A DNA stretch of 64,000 nucleotides from Limnochordaceae bacterium (GCA_014896295.1 JADBKR010000008.1:186001-250000); one strand, 5' to 3'. Numbered from the stretch's first letter, positions 1 through 9,890 are shown. Translations and numbers: made by a program. Notes: a model not told the origin generated them from the sequence alone.

Positions 1-647
1 TGATCTCCCGCCAGGAACTGAGCGAGGCGAAGGATGCCGCCCAAAGCGCCCAGGAAGGGGTCGACCAGGCCAACCGGGCGCTTTCTGTGGCGCAGGCGAC
101 GCTGCGCGCCCTGGTGGGGCTGGAACCGGGCGCTCCGTTCACTCCGGCGGACAGCGTGCCGCTCGAGCTCATCGAACCGGACCTCGAGGCCGGGCTCGAG
201 TCGGCCCTGGCCAACCGGAGGGAAATCCGCGAGGCGCAGGCGGCCGTGCGTTTCGCTCGAGAGCAGGTGCAGGCCTCCGACAATCCCTACACCCCGCCCG
301 TCGAACTCCAGCGCGCGAAGCTCGCCCTGCGGCGGGCCGAGCTGCAGCTGCGGCAGACCCAGGACAAGGTGGCCGGCGAGGTGCGTTCGCAGTGGGTGCA
401 GCTTTCGGCGGCCCGGCAAAGGGTAGAGGCGACGCGGCGGGCCCGGGAGCTGGCGGCCTCCCGGCTCGCCATCGCCCAGGCGCGCTACGACGCCGGGCAG
501 ATCGCCATGCTCGACCTGCTGAAGGCGCAGGCGGACGACGCGTCGGCCCGGCTGGAGGCGGTCGGCGCCGTCTGGGACTACAACCTGCAGAAGGCGCGGT
601 GGCTGCGGGCGATCGCCACGGCGCCGCTGCCGCCGTTGCCGGCCTGA
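1..647 (+). CDS. TolC-family outer-membrane efflux protein, C-terminal part
   Basis: The reading frame is already open at base 3 and runs to the stop at 645-647, so the N-terminus lies left of the window. The visible part is mostly long amphipathic helices rich in Ala, Gln, Arg and Glu, with the repeated pattern of TolC-type proteins (for example ARYDAGQIAMLDLLKAQ near the C-terminus, a typical outer-membrane efflux signature). TolC proteins form trimeric channels across the outer membrane for type I secretion and RND or ABC efflux. A second TolC-like gene follows 51 bp downstream on the same strand. Finding TolC in a genome that otherwise looks Bacillota-like suggests a diderm envelope. Confidence 0.8.
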   Translation, partial: ISRQELSEAKDAAQSAQEGVDQANRALSVAQATLRALVGLEPGAPFTPADSVPLELIEPDLEAGLESALANRREIREAQAAVRFAREQVQASDNPYTPPVELQRAKLALRRAELQLRQTQDKVAGEVRSQWVQLSAARQRVEATRRARELAASRLAIAQARYDAGQIAMLDLLKAQADDASARLEAVGAVWDYNLQKARWLRAIATAPLPPLPA

Positions 648-698
648 GCTGGAGCAGTGGATGGCGGCGTGGCAGGACGGCCGGGAGCGCGTCGAGCC

Positions 699-2337
699 AT
701 GAGGCAGCCCTTCCCTGACCGGCGGCGTAGCATCGCCGCAGCCGTTCTGGCAGCGACGACGATCCTGGCGCCGCCTGCCGGGAGCGTGCACGCAGCCTCC
801 GAAACGACCTACCGGCTCTCCGAGTACCTGCGCGCGGCGCTCTCCTCCGGGCCTGCCGCGGTGCAGGCCCGGATCGACCAGGAGCGGATCCTCCTGCAGG
901 AGCGGCTCGACGGAGAGCGAAAGCGGCCGGTCCTCTCGGCCCACGGGTCGGCGGCGCTGCAGCCAAACTTCGAGGGCCGCCCGGAGCCCAACGATCCGGC
1001 GAGCCCGCCGCGTGGAGAGGTGGGGTTCACCCTATCCAAAGGCCCCAGCCCGGTCGAGGCCATGCACCGGCGCGCAGGCGAGTGCCGGTGCGGCCGGTAG
1101 CGCTGCGGCCGGTACCGCCGGTACCGCCGGCGGGCCTGCCTCTTCGGAAGCCTGGAGCCTCGATCTCTCGGTCGCGTGGCAGGCGCAATCCGACCCCTGG
1201 CAGTGGGATCGGCGGCCGGCGCAGCTGAGCGTGACGTATACCCGTCCCCTGTGGCCGCCCGTGCTGACCGACCCCACCGGCTTCGAGGCACGCCGGGTGC
1301 GCGCCGGGCAGCGGCAGCGGCAGCTCACCGTCGACGCGCTCCAGACGTTCTACGGCCTGCAACAGGCCTTTGCGGCCTACCGCACGACGTGGGGGCGGGC
1401 CGCGCTCGCCCAGCAGCGCTACGAAGCAGCTCAGGCTCTCGTCGAGGCGGGGGCGAGAGGGCCGGCGGACCTGCTCCGGGCGCAGGACGACCTGGCGCAG
1501 TCCCGCAAGGAGCTGCGCGAGGCGTGGCGGCGCACCCGTGACGCTCTCGTGGCTTTCACGAGCACGGCAGGGTTGCCGCTGCCGGGCTTCGCCGGCGCCA
1601 CCACGCCCCCGGCCCCGGAAGCCCTGGGGCTCGAGCTGGTAGACGATCTGCGGTGGGAGGGAGCCCTGCGCTCTCTGGCCTCCCTCGTGGGGATCGAGGA
1701 CGGCTCCCGGCTCGACGCCCTCACCACCTGGCAAAGCACCGGGCAAGAGGAGGCGCTCATCCAAGCCTGGCACTCCCGTGCGCTCGAGGCCCATCCCGAC
1801 GTCGCCGACGCCAGGCTGGCCGTGCAGGAGGCGGAGGTGCAGCTCGCCCGGGCGCGCCAGGCCGCGGGGCCGTCGGTACAGTTTTCGGCGGGAGTCGTGG
1901 CGGTCCTCGAACCCGGCCAGCGGGCGGACCCAAGGTTGACCATGAGCCTGTCCCAGCCGCTCTGGGCGCCCGCCCTCGGCCCCGGCGTGCAGGAGGCGGC
2001 AGCTGCCCTGGAAGCGGCCCGGCAGCGGCTACGATCGGCGGAAGAGCAGGCCATCCGAGAACTGGACCAGGTATGGTGGGACCTGGGGCAGGCGATCGCC
2101 GCCGCCGACGACGCCCGCGCCTCCCTTTCCCGGGCCGAACAGACCCTGCAGCACGCTCTCCGCCGTGAGCAACGGGGCCTGGCCACGCCGATCGACGTAG
2201 AGCAGGCGTCCCTCGCCGCCGAGCAGGCCAGGGCAGACGTGGCGGCCGCTGGCAACCAGATTCGCCTGCAATGGCTGCGGCTCGCCGCCACGCTGGGGCT
2301 CGACCCCGCGTGGGTGCTGGAAACCCGCCCCCGTTGA
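699..2337 (+). CDS. TolC-family outer-membrane efflux protein (frame broken near 1012-1100)
   Basis: The ATG at 699 opens a signal peptide: Arg-rich start, hydrophobic AAAVLAATTILAPPAG, then a likely cleavage after VHA. The N-terminal part runs in frame to a stop at 1100. The rest of the protein (from about SSEAWSLDLSVAWQ to RPR) continues in the +1 frame to 2337. The two parts together make a normal-length TolC protein with two similar helical halves, so one extra base in the repetitive GCCGGTACC tract near 1040-1135 most likely breaks the frame. The inserted stretch would encode a low-complexity Ala/Gly segment. It may be a sequence error or a real pseudogene. It probably shares an operon with the preceding TolC gene. 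Confidence 0.72.
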
Positions 2338-2380
2338 GGCCGGGGACGCCCCCCTGGCGCCCCGGGCCGCAGGCGGCTCC

Positions 2381-3241
2381 TCAGACCATGTGCCGGATGC
2401 GGGGGTCGAGGGTGTCCCGCAGCCCGTCTCCCATGAGGTTGATGCCCAGGACGAGCAGGACGATCCAGATCCCGGGTAGGAAGGTGAGCCAGGGCGCCTC
2501 TCGCAGGTAGACGCGCGCCTCGCCGAGGATGTTGCCGAGGCTCGCCACCGGAGGCTGGATGCCCACGCCGATGAAGCTCAAGCCGGCTTCGGCCAGGATG
2601 GCGTAACCGAAGATGAACGTGGCTTGCACGAGGATGGCCGGCACGATGTTGGGCAATACGTGGTACACGAGCACCCGCCGGTCGGGAGCCCCGAGCGCCC
2701 GGGCCGCATCGACGAAGACCAGCTGCCGCACCGACAGGGCTACCGACCGTACCACGCGAGCCGTGCGTGGCGTGTAGACGATGGTGAGGGCCACGAGCAC
2801 GTTCCACGACGTGCGGCCCAGGGCCGCCATGATCCCCAGGGCCAGCAGCATCGCCGGAAACGCCATGAAAACGTCCATGGTGCGCATCAGCCACTCGTCG
2901 AGGCGCGGGTAGTACCCCGCCAGGAGCCCGACGGCGGTCCCCAGCACGGTCGTCGTGACCATGGTACCGAGCCCGACCACCAGAGAGATGCGCGTCCCGT
3001 ACCAGAGGCGGGCCAGCACGTCGCGCCCGAAACTGTCGGTACCGAAGGGATGGGCCGCCGAGGGGGGCGCGAGGAAGTCGAGGCTCATGTCCGTCGGAGA
3101 ACTTCCCGTCAGATATGGCCCCACCATCGCCGCGCCGCTGATCGCCCCGACCAAGACCAACCCAACCCACAGGGGGCTCGCCCTGCGAGCTTGCGCGCGT
3201 GCAGCGGCGCCATCTTTCGCCACGTCCTCGACGGCTGCCAA
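2381..3241 (-). CDS. ABC transporter permease, DppC/OppC type
   Basis: This 286-residue membrane protein belongs to the dipeptide/oligopeptide/nickel permease family. It has an N-terminal transmembrane segment (WVGLVLVGAISGAAMVGPYL), the OppC-type FGTDSFGRDVLARLWYGTRIS stretch at roughly 68-88, and the EAA-loop region DAARALGAPDRRVLVYHVLPNIVP that contacts the ATPase. It is the last gene of the operon, 22 bp after the DppB-type partner. No ATP-binding subunit is encoded beside it, so the transporter must use ATPases encoded elsewhere. The operon context (sugar kinase, NanE, RpiR, hydrolase) suggests amino sugars or muropeptides as substrate rather than plain peptides, but this is inference. 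Confidence 0.88.
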   Translation of the reverse strand: MAAVEDVAKDGAAARAQARRASPLWVGLVLVGAISGAAMVGPYLTGSSPTDMSLDFLAPPSAAHPFGTDSFGRDVLARLWYGTRISLVVGLGTMVTTTVLGTAVGLLAGYYPRLDEWLMRTMDVFMAFPAMLLALGIMAALGRTSWNVLVALTIVYTPRTARVVRSVALSVRQLVFVDAARALGAPDRRVLVYHVLPNIVPAILVQATFIFGYAILAEAGLSFIGVGIQPPVASLGNILGEARVYLREAPWLTFLPGIWIVLLVLGINLMGDGLRDTLDPRIRHMV

Positions 3242-3263
3242 GGCTTTCCCCCTCCGACGCCGT

Positions 3264-4205
3264 TCACGAATACCGGATGCGCGGGTCGGACCAGGCGTAC
3301 AACAGGTCCACCAGCAAGTTGAGCAGCAGCACGCCCGTCGCCACCACCAGCATGCCGCCCTGCACCAGGGGATAGTCTCGTCGCATGACGGCCGACACCA
3401 GCAGATTGCCGAGCCCGGGAAGGCTGAAGACCATCTCCGTCACGAAAGCTCCCGCCACCACCAGCATGCCCGTGAAGCCGATGACGGTCACGATGGGTGG
3501 CATCGCCACTCTCAGCGCGTGCTTGACGATGACCACCCATTCCTTCAACCCCTTGGCGCGAGCCACCCGGATGTAATCCTCTCCCAGGACTTCGAGCAGG
3601 GTCGAGCGGGTCATGCGGGCAACCAGCGCCGCGTTGATGAAACCCAGCACGCAGCTGGGCAGCACCAGGTGCCGCAGCCACTGCGCCGGGTTTTCGGTCA
3701 GGGCCACGTAGCCGCCGCTCGGGAACCATCCCAGGCCGACGCTCAGCGCGTACATCAGGAGCAGGCCCAGCAGGAACTCCGGCGTCGAAAGCCCCAGCAT
3801 GGAGACGAGGGTGAGCAGGGTGTCTAACCCTTTTCGCCGGGACAGGGCCACGGCGACTCCCGAAGGAACGCCGAGGAGCACGGCCACCGCCAGCGCCCCC
3901 AGGCCGAGGCTCAGGGTCACGGGCGCTCGCTCGGCGATGGCTTCGGTCACGGGGCGGTCCAGGAAGATGGACTCGCCCAGATCCCCGCGCACGGCCGCCA
4001 GGGCCCAACGCCCGAACCGCTCCGCGAACGGCCTGTCCAGGTGCAGCTGGGCCGCCATCTGAGCCCGTGCACCCGGCGACGCGTCGGGCCCCAGGATGGA
4101 GACCAGAGGATCCCCGGGTACCAGCACCATGATCCCGAACGAGACGAGCGCCACGGCCAGCCACATGGGAACGAAGGCCAGCACCCGCCGGGTCAGGAAT
4201 CCCAT
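3264..4205 (-). CDS. ABC transporter permease, DppB/OppB type
   Basis: This 313-residue protein starts MGFLTRRVLAFVPMWLAVALVSFGIMVLVPGDP, the usual first membrane helix and PGDP motif of DppB/OppB permeases. The EAA-type loop is at VLGEDYIRVARAKGLKEWVVIVKHALRVAMPP. The C-terminus LLYAWSDPRIRYS is also typical. The start at 4205 lies 24 bp after the restored stop of the substrate-binding protein gene and has a purine-rich ribosome site (AAGGTGAGGG). It pairs with the DppC-like gene directly downstream to form the membrane channel of a peptide/nickel-type importer. Confidence 0.88.
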   Translation of the reverse strand: MGFLTRRVLAFVPMWLAVALVSFGIMVLVPGDPLVSILGPDASPGARAQMAAQLHLDRPFAERFGRWALAAVRGDLGESIFLDRPVTEAIAERAPVTLSLGLGALAVAVLLGVPSGVAVALSRRKGLDTLLTLVSMLGLSTPEFLLGLLLMYALSVGLGWFPSGGYVALTENPAQWLRHLVLPSCVLGFINAALVARMTRSTLLEVLGEDYIRVARAKGLKEWVVIVKHALRVAMPPIVTVIGFTGMLVVAGAFVTEMVFSLPGLGNLLVSAVMRRDYPLVQGGMLVVATGVLLLNLLVDLLYAWSDPRIRYS

Positions 4206-4229
4206 CGCTCACCCTCACCTTGCCCCATC

Positions 4230-5832
4230 TCAGCCGCGCTGCACGTTCCAAAAGCGCGGCGTCACGTACCACGGTTCGTATCCCATGGACGTCCGTACGG
4301 GTGCCCTCGAGCCCGAAGAGATCCCCCAGGCGGATGTTGGGCACCGTCTCATAGGTGAGGCGCTGGATGGTGTCGAGGATCTTCTTGCGCTCGGCTTGTG
4401 GCCGGTGCCTCATCACGGCGTCCAGTGCCTGGTCCATGCGGGGGTCGCTGTAGCCGTAGCCGTAGGACGCGCCGCTCAGCAGGCTCGCCCTGAGCTGGAT
4501 CGGATCGAAGCTGAACGACCAGCCCGATTGGTTGATGTGCCATCCTTTGCGGGTAAGGGCTTTGCCGATCTGAGAGGGCCAGTCGGAAAACTCGAGCTTC
4601 ACCTTGATCCCTACCTGGCTCAGCTGCGTGACCACGGCCAGGGTCGCCCGGTACATCCAGTCGTAGTCGCGGTTGGAGAGGAAGACGATCTCGCTCCCGT
4701 CGTACCCGGCCTCCTCCAGCAGCCGCTTTGCCTTCGCCGGGTCATGCTGGTTGTAGAGCTCTTGCGCGGCGACGGAGTGCCATGCCTTCTGTTCCGGGTA
4801 GAAGCGGGACGGCTGCAGGCGGTAGAAGGTGGCGTCGTTCATGGCCACCGTGCGCATGATGACCTCCATGTCGAGCGCGGCGAGCACCGCCTGGCGGAAC
4901 TTCACGGCGTTGGTGGGCGCCTCCACGTGGTTGAACTCGAGCGCCGGCGCCCACTGGGGCTTGACCACATGCAGGGCGATGCCCTGGACCTGTTGGAGCG
5001 TGCTCCTGGCGCTGATGGGAAGGTTCTCGGCGTACTGGCACTCCCCGACTTGCAGCGCGGCCATGCGGGCGCCCGGCTCTTTCATGGGCGAGAACCGGAT
5101 CTCGTCGAGCAACGCCGCCTTGTTTCCTGCGAACCCGCTCGGCGCCCCACCGGTCGGGACGTAGTAGGGGTTTTTCTTGAGCAGCACGTGGACGTCGGGC
5201 TTCCACTCGGCCAGCATGTACGGCCCGGTGCCGATGAGGTTGGGAATCTTGAGCTCGTCCGCACCGGCCGCCTCCACGATCTCTTTCGGCATGATGGCCT
5301 GCCACGTGATGGGGATGGCCATGATGCTGAGGAGTTCGTCCGGCGCTTTGAGAGCGATTCGTACCGCGTAGTCGTCGAGGACGCGAATGTCGTCGACGGA
5401 TTCGAAGTAACCCTTGATGGCGGACTGCCGTACGATGCGCTCGAGCGAGGCCGCCACATCCTGGGCCCGCAGGGGCTGGCCGTTGTGGAACCGCACTCCC
5501 TTGCGGATGCGAAACGTATAGACCCGGTCGTCCGAGCTCACGTCCCACGACTCTGCGAGCACCGGCACGATCTGGCTGTAGTCGCCGGCGAAGGCGACGA
5601 GCGGCTCGAAGACGTGGACCGCGATCTGCTGGGTGGCCGACGCGGTCGTCTTGTGGGGGTCCAGCGTAGGCGGGTTGGTCTGCATCGCCGCGCGTAGCGT
5701 CTGGAGGCCGGCGGCGTGGGTGATGACGGAAAACGTCTTGGAGTACGGCGCGGCTGCAACGGCCGCACCGGCCAGGACGGCCGACTTCAAGAGCCTTCGC
5801 CGGTCGAAAGATGGGGTGCTCGTGGTTGTCAT
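4230..5832 (-). CDS. ABC transporter substrate-binding protein, peptide/nickel type (frame broken near 4290)
   Basis: The protein starts with a twin-arginine signal (DRRRLLKSAVLAGAAVAAAP), so it is probably exported folded. The body has the family hallmarks: LDPHKTTASAT near residue 57, VYTFRIRKGVRFHNGQPL, and GTGPYMLAEWKP. The open frame runs past the expected end because the frame shifts near 4290. Skipping one base there restores the standard C-terminus MGYEPWYVTPRFWNVQRG with a stop at 4230, leaving a normal 24-bp gap to the DppB gene. A good ribosome site (GGGGAGG, 7 bases before ATG) supports the start at 5832. The ligand is unknown; the operon suggests amino-sugar compounds. Confidence 0.85.
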
Positions 5833-5892
5833 CGAAGCGCCTCCCCTTTCGAGATCTCGTACGGTACGGCTAAGGAAGCACCGGCTGCGAGG

Positions 5893-6921
5893 CTACCGGG
5901 CTCGGGCTTCGTCCAGGAGGACCGGGGTGCCCAGGCGAAGGGAGCGTTCGATCGCTTCCGCCTCCTGAACGGCCAGCAACGCGTCGGCCCCGTCGACGAG
6001 CGGCTTCCCCCCCTTCAGGACGGTCTCGACGAACGCCATGATCTCCTCCCGCACGTCCCCCTTCACTTGCCCGGCCACAGTGGGCCCGTGGTGGACGTCG
6101 GGTGCGTCCGCCCCGTCGTCGGTGGCCACCAGGACGGACTGCCCGTGGTAGGTGCCGACGGTCGCCATGCCCCTGGTGCCCAGCACCTCCAGGCGCGCGT
6201 CCAGCTGGGTCACGGAGCGAGCCGGCAGCACCCAGGAATACTGCAACGTGGCGACCGCCCCGTTTTCGAACCGCAGGATCGCCGTCACGGCGTCGTCCAT
6301 GTCCCGATCCCGCAGGCGCTTGCGTACCCGCTCCGCATAGACCCGCACGGGCCTCGAACCCGTGTACCAGTTGACCAGGTCGAGGTCGTGCACGGCGACG
6401 TGCATGGTGAGCGACGTCCCCGGCCGGTAACGGGAGGGCCCCTGGGTCCAGGGGCTGTTGCGGTGGGCGGTGATGTGGACGATCTCCCCGAGGTCGCCCC
6501 GATCGATGGCCTGCTTCACCGCGGCGTACCGGTTGTCGAAGCGAAGCAAGTGGCCGACCTGCAGGATGACCCCGGCCTGCCGGCACGCCTCGACGATGGC
6601 CACCGCTTCGTCCACGCGGGTGGCGATGGGCTTCTCCAGCAGGATCGCCTTGCCTGCGGCGGCTGCGGCAAGGGCGGCCTCCAGGTGCCGGTCGTCCGGA
6701 AGACAGATGGAGACCGCGTCGAGCTCGGCCTCCCGCAGCATGGTGCGGAAGTCGGTGTAGGCGGCCGCTCCCAGCTCCCCGGCGATGCGCCGGACCCTCT
6801 CCTCGTCGACGTCCGCGAGCGCTGCCAGGATGCAGCCCCTGATGCGGGCGATCACGCGCGCGTGCCGCTCTCCCATGAGGCCCACGCCGACGACGCCCAT
6901 GCGCAACGGTTCCTGCGGCAT
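5893..6921 (-). CDS. Gfo/Idh/MocA-family oxidoreductase
   Basis: This 342-residue NAD(P)-dependent sugar dehydrogenase has the N-terminal Rossmann motif MGVVGVGLMGERHARV, the family EKPIA signature at about residues 95-99 (contributes the catalytic Lys), and a C-terminal domain with HDLDLVNWYTG and a substrate-facing H-D pair. It lies between the hydrolase gene and the ABC importer in the amino-sugar operon, so it probably oxidises or epimerises an imported sugar. The start could be 6921, or 6900 (ATG GGC GTC) with a closer purine-rich site; both keep the Rossmann fold intact. Confidence 0.9.
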   Translation of the reverse strand: MPQEPLRMGVVGVGLMGERHARVIARIRGCILAALADVDEERVRRIAGELGAAAYTDFRTMLREAELDAVSICLPDDRHLEAALAAAAAGKAILLEKPIATRVDEAVAIVEACRQAGVILQVGHLLRFDNRYAAVKQAIDRGDLGEIVHITAHRNSPWTQGPSRYRPGTSLTMHVAVHDLDLVNWYTGSRPVRVYAERVRKRLRDRDMDDAVTAILRFENGAVATLQYSWVLPARSVTQLDARLEVLGTRGMATVGTYHGQSVLVATDDGADAPDVHHGPTVAGQVKGDVREEIMAFVETVLKGGKPLVDGADALLAVQEAEAIERSLRLGTPVLLDEARAR

Positions 6922-7012
6922 TCGATGGTCGCGCTCCTTATCACCGGGCCCTGGATGAGCCTGAGCCCGCTTTCGCGTATGCCGGCGATGGAGAAGGTAC
7001 GACGGGAGGCGT

Positions 7013-7028
7013 TACATTCCTTCATGCA
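7013..7028. promoter_or_regulatory. possible operator (imperfect palindrome TACAT-N6-ATGCA)
   Basis: This imperfect inverted repeat lies in the 127-bp gap between the hydrolase gene and the Gfo/Idh/MocA gene, about 90 bp upstream of the latter. Palindromes with T(A/G)CAT-like halves are plausible for RpiR-family regulators, and one is encoded in this operon. The match is short and could be chance. Confidence 0.25.
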
Positions 7029-7048
7029 ATGAGGACGCACACGTAGCT

Positions 7049-8206
7049 TTACTTCGCATCCACCACGGCGGCGGCCGCCGCGTCATGGAACCATGGTCGC
7101 AGTTGCAGGTGGGCGGTGTTGTCCCGGGTCGGGTGGACACGGTTGGTCAGGAGGACGAAGAAGGCGCCCGTGACCGGGTCGGCCCAGGCTGAGGTACCGG
7201 TGAATCCCGTGTGCCCGAACGCCTCGGGAGAGAGCAGACTCCCGCCCGAGCAACGAGGGTCGCCGTCCCGCACGACCCAGCCGAGGCCACGGGGCTCGTT
7301 GAGGCCCGGCGTCTGGAGCCGGCGCATCGCCCGCACCGTTTCGGCCTCCAACAGGCGCCCCTTGCTTCCCATCCCCTCGCAAAGCATCATCGCCATGAAC
7401 CGCGCCACGTCCTCGGCCGTCGAGAAGAGCCCCGCGTTGCCGCTGACGCCCCCCATGGCCCTGGCGTTGCGGTCGTGCACGCGCCCGACGGCCACCTCGC
7501 CCGTGTCAGGGTCACGCTCGGTGGCGGCGCACCGCCCGGCCCATCCTGGAGGCGGGTTGAACCGGGTGTGCTCCATGCCCAGAGGACGGTAGAAGTGGCG
7601 CTCGGCGAAACGGTCCAGCGGCTCCCCGGACGCCCGCTTCACGATCTCTCCGAGCAGGATGAATCCGAGGCACGAGTACTCGACGGCCACGCCGGGCGGC
7701 CGGGACAGGGGCGTCTCGCCCAGCTGCGCGAGCACCCTGGCCGGGCCCTGTCCCCCGGCGTAGAGGTTACGGTACGCCGGGAGGCCACTCGTGTGGGTCA
7801 GCAGGTGCCACAACGTCACCCGGTGTGCCCACTCCCTGGCCTGGGGGCCCTCGGCGACGTCGGGCAGCCACCGGGCTACGGAATCCTGCAGCGTGAGGAC
7901 CCCGAGTTCGACCAGCTTCAGGATGGATGGAGCGGTCGCCATCGGTTTGGTGAGGGAAGCCAGGTCGAACACGGTCGCGTTCGTCATGGGACGCCTCTCG
8001 TGCTCCGGTACCACCTGCGCCCAACCGTAAGCGCGAGGCCCCACGAGCAACCCCCGGCGGCCCACGGCCACCACGGCTCCCGGAATGCGGCCGGAGCTGA
8101 CGAACTCCTCCACGAGCCCGAATGCCCGCTCCAGGCGTACGGGGTCGAACCCTGCCTGCTCCGCGCTACCCATGCGCAGCTCACACGGCGACGGCTCACG
8201 CTCCAA
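7049..8206 (-). CDS. serine hydrolase, beta-lactamase/AmiE-like fold
   Basis: The product has the class C beta-lactamase/penicillin-binding fold: SxxK active site in DLASLTKPMATAP, a YSC motif (VEYSCLGFILLGEIV) matching YxN-type second motifs, and HTGFTGTSAWADP near the C-terminus in place of KTG. The frame is open continuously from the RpiR gene upstream, but a TTG at 8206 with ribosome site AAAGGGGTGG six bases before it fits a separate gene once the RpiR frame is repaired. In Bacillus subtilis a beta-lactamase-fold amidase (AmiE) is encoded with the RpiR regulator MurR in a muropeptide cluster, so trimming of cell-wall fragments is a reasonable guess. Confidence 0.78.
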   Translation of the reverse strand: MEREPSPCELRMGSAEQAGFDPVRLERAFGLVEEFVSSGRIPGAVVAVGRRGLLVGPRAYGWAQVVPEHERRPMTNATVFDLASLTKPMATAPSILKLVELGVLTLQDSVARWLPDVAEGPQAREWAHRVTLWHLLTHTSGLPAYRNLYAGGQGPARVLAQLGETPLSRPPGVAVEYSCLGFILLGEIVKRASGEPLDRFAERHFYRPLGMEHTRFNPPPGWAGRCAATERDPDTGEVAVGRVHDRNARAMGGVSGNAGLFSTAEDVARFMAMMLCEGMGSKGRLLEAETVRAMRRLQTPGLNEPRGLGWVVRDGDPRCSGGSLLSPEAFGHTGFTGTSAWADPVTGAFFVLLTNRVHPTRDNTAHLQLRPWFHDAAAAAVVDAK

Positions 8207-8235
8207 CGGTGTCCACCCCTTTCGAACGCAGCGGC

Positions 8236-9118
8236 TCAGCCGAGCATGGCCCGCAGGCCTTCCGCCGATGTCGCGGATGTGCCGCAGGCTGCCCTGGTAG
8301 TCGCTCACGAGCAGCGCGACGAAGAGGGCGGCGGTGACCGTCACCTGTGCGAGGATGGCCGGAATGCCTGTGGCCGGCGGAAGCTCTTCGCCCACGGTCG
8401 GCAAGACGACGTCGGCCAGGCGCGCCAGGCGGGAGCGGGGATTGGTGGTGATGGCGATCAGCGCCGCGCCCCGCCGCTTGGCGATCTCGCAGGCGACCAC
8501 CACGTCCTTGGTCTCCCCCGACCGGCTGATGGCGAGTACCGCCGTGTGCGCATCCACCAGCGTGGCCGACGGGGCTCGCCTGTGGAGGTCCGTCCGGGCA
8601 ACGGCCTGCAGGCCCAGCCGGCTGAATTTGTACTCGGCATCGAGCGCGGCGAACCCGGAGACGCCCGAGGCGTAGATCTCCACGCGCCGCGCCCCCCTGA
8701 GCAGGCCGACGGCCCGCTGCACCTGCTCGGGGTCGAGGAGCGCCTGGACGTCTTCCAGGGTACGGGCAAACGAGGCGAACAGTTTCCCCATCGCCTCTGC
8801 CACGGAGTCGCCCGCCCCGATCGCGTCGATGAGGCGCGGCAGGGGTTGGGAGAGCTCTCGCGACAGCGCGATCTTGAACCGGCCGTAACCGTCGTACCCT
8901 ATGCGCCGGCAAAAGCGCACGACCGTGGCTTCGCTCACCCCGGTGATCCGGGCGAGCTCCGCGATGGGCAGGTAGACCACGCGATCCGGCTCTTCCAGCA
9001 CGCGCTGGGCCACCCGGCGCTCCCCGTCGGGCAGCTGGTGCAGCGCGGCCCGGACGCGCGCCAGGCTGGCCCCGGGCGCGCCGGTGGTTTCAGCCCGTTG
9101 AGCAGTTTTCGAAGGCAT
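8236..9118 (-). CDS. RpiR/MurR-family transcriptional regulator (frame broken near 8268)
   Basis: The N-terminal helix-turn-helix (IAELARITGVSEATVVRFCRRIGYDGYGRFK) is typical of RpiR proteins and is followed by a SIS sugar-phosphate domain (YASGVSGFAALDAEYKFSRLG, SRSGETKDVV). Skipping one G near 8268 gives the normal family ending EGLRAMLG and a stop at 8236; without this the frame runs into the hydrolase gene. ATG at 9118 is chosen over 9151 because an AGGGGGG ribosome site lies five bases before it. It overlaps the end of nanE by 29 bp. It probably senses an amino-sugar phosphate and regulates this operon. Confidence 0.85.
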
Positions 9119-9869
9119 GCCGGCCCCCCTGGATGTCTGACGCGGACTCACGCAGGCTTTTTGCCGCTTGCTGCATGGCCACCACGAAGCGCCGCGCGAT
9201 GGCCCTCGGGTTGGTGATGGCGGTGCCCACGACCACCGAGTGAGCGCCCCTGCGCAGCGCTTCGGCCGCCTCTTCGGGATGCCAGTACCGTCCCTCCGCG
9301 ATGACGGGGACCCGGACGGCCCGTACCAACTCGGAGACCAGGTCGAGGTCGGGGCCCTCCTGCCGGCGAGACCAGGGAGTATATCCCGACAGCGTGGTGC
9401 ACACGATATCGGCCCCTGCTGCCTCGGCCGCCAACCCTTCCTCGAGCGTCGAGATGTCCGCCATCACCAGCGTCCCGGGGAGCTCGTCATGAATCCGCCG
9501 GATGAGCTCGGGCAGCGTCTGCCCGCCGGGCCGCGGCCTCGCCGTCCCGTCGAGCGCAATCACGTCGGCCCCCGCCTCCCGCACGGCCCGGGCCTCCTCG
9601 AAGCGCGGCGTGATGTAGACCTCGGGGTCCAGGTCCCGGCGCTTGTAGATGCCGACGATGGGAAGGGTGGTGACGGCCCGGATGGCCCGGATGTCCTCGG
9701 GCCCGTCGGCCCGGATGCCCCCGGCGCCCGCCTGCTCTGCCGCCCTGGCCATCGCCGCCATGAACACCCACCCGTGCAGCGGGGAGTCGGGCCTCGCCTG
9801 GCACGAGACGATGAGCTGCCCGTAAAGTCGTTGGAGCATGTCCTGAGAGTCCACGCGAGGGCTTCGCAC
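9090..9869 (-). CDS. nanE: N-acetylmannosamine-6-phosphate 2-epimerase
   Basis: This 259-residue TIM-barrel protein matches NanE: LIVSCQARPDSPLHG at the N-terminus, the GAGGIRADGPEDIRAIRAV strand-loop, LPIVGIYKRRD, DVIALDGTARPRP with the catalytic Asp region, MADISTLEEGLAAEAAGADIV, and VIAEGRYWHPEEAAEAL. It converts ManNAc-6-P to GlcNAc-6-P in sialic acid and amino-sugar use. It sits directly between a BadF-type sugar kinase and an RpiR regulator in one operon. The C-terminus appears about 20 residues longer than usual and overlaps the RpiR gene start. Confidence 0.93.
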   Translation of the reverse strand: MRSPRVDSQDMLQRLYGQLIVSCQARPDSPLHGWVFMAAMARAAEQAGAGGIRADGPEDIRAIRAVTTLPIVGIYKRRDLDPEVYITPRFEEARAVREAGADVIALDGTARPRPGGQTLPELIRRIHDELPGTLVMADISTLEEGLAAEAAGADIVCTTLSGYTPWSRRQEGPDLDLVSELVRAVRVPVIAEGRYWHPEEAAEALRRGAHSVVVGTAITNPRAIARRFVVAMQQAAKSLRESASDIQGGRHAFENCSTG

Positions 9870-9890
9870 CTTTCCGCCGGGAGACTGGGT

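Noticed and set aside
4096-5697. Long plus-strand frames opposite real genes (also 7211-9217, 9168-11039, 25723-27849, 52507-55725)
   Set aside because: They lie antisense to genes with clear motifs and have Arg/His/Gly/Pro-rich products, as expected in DNA with GC-rich third codon positions.
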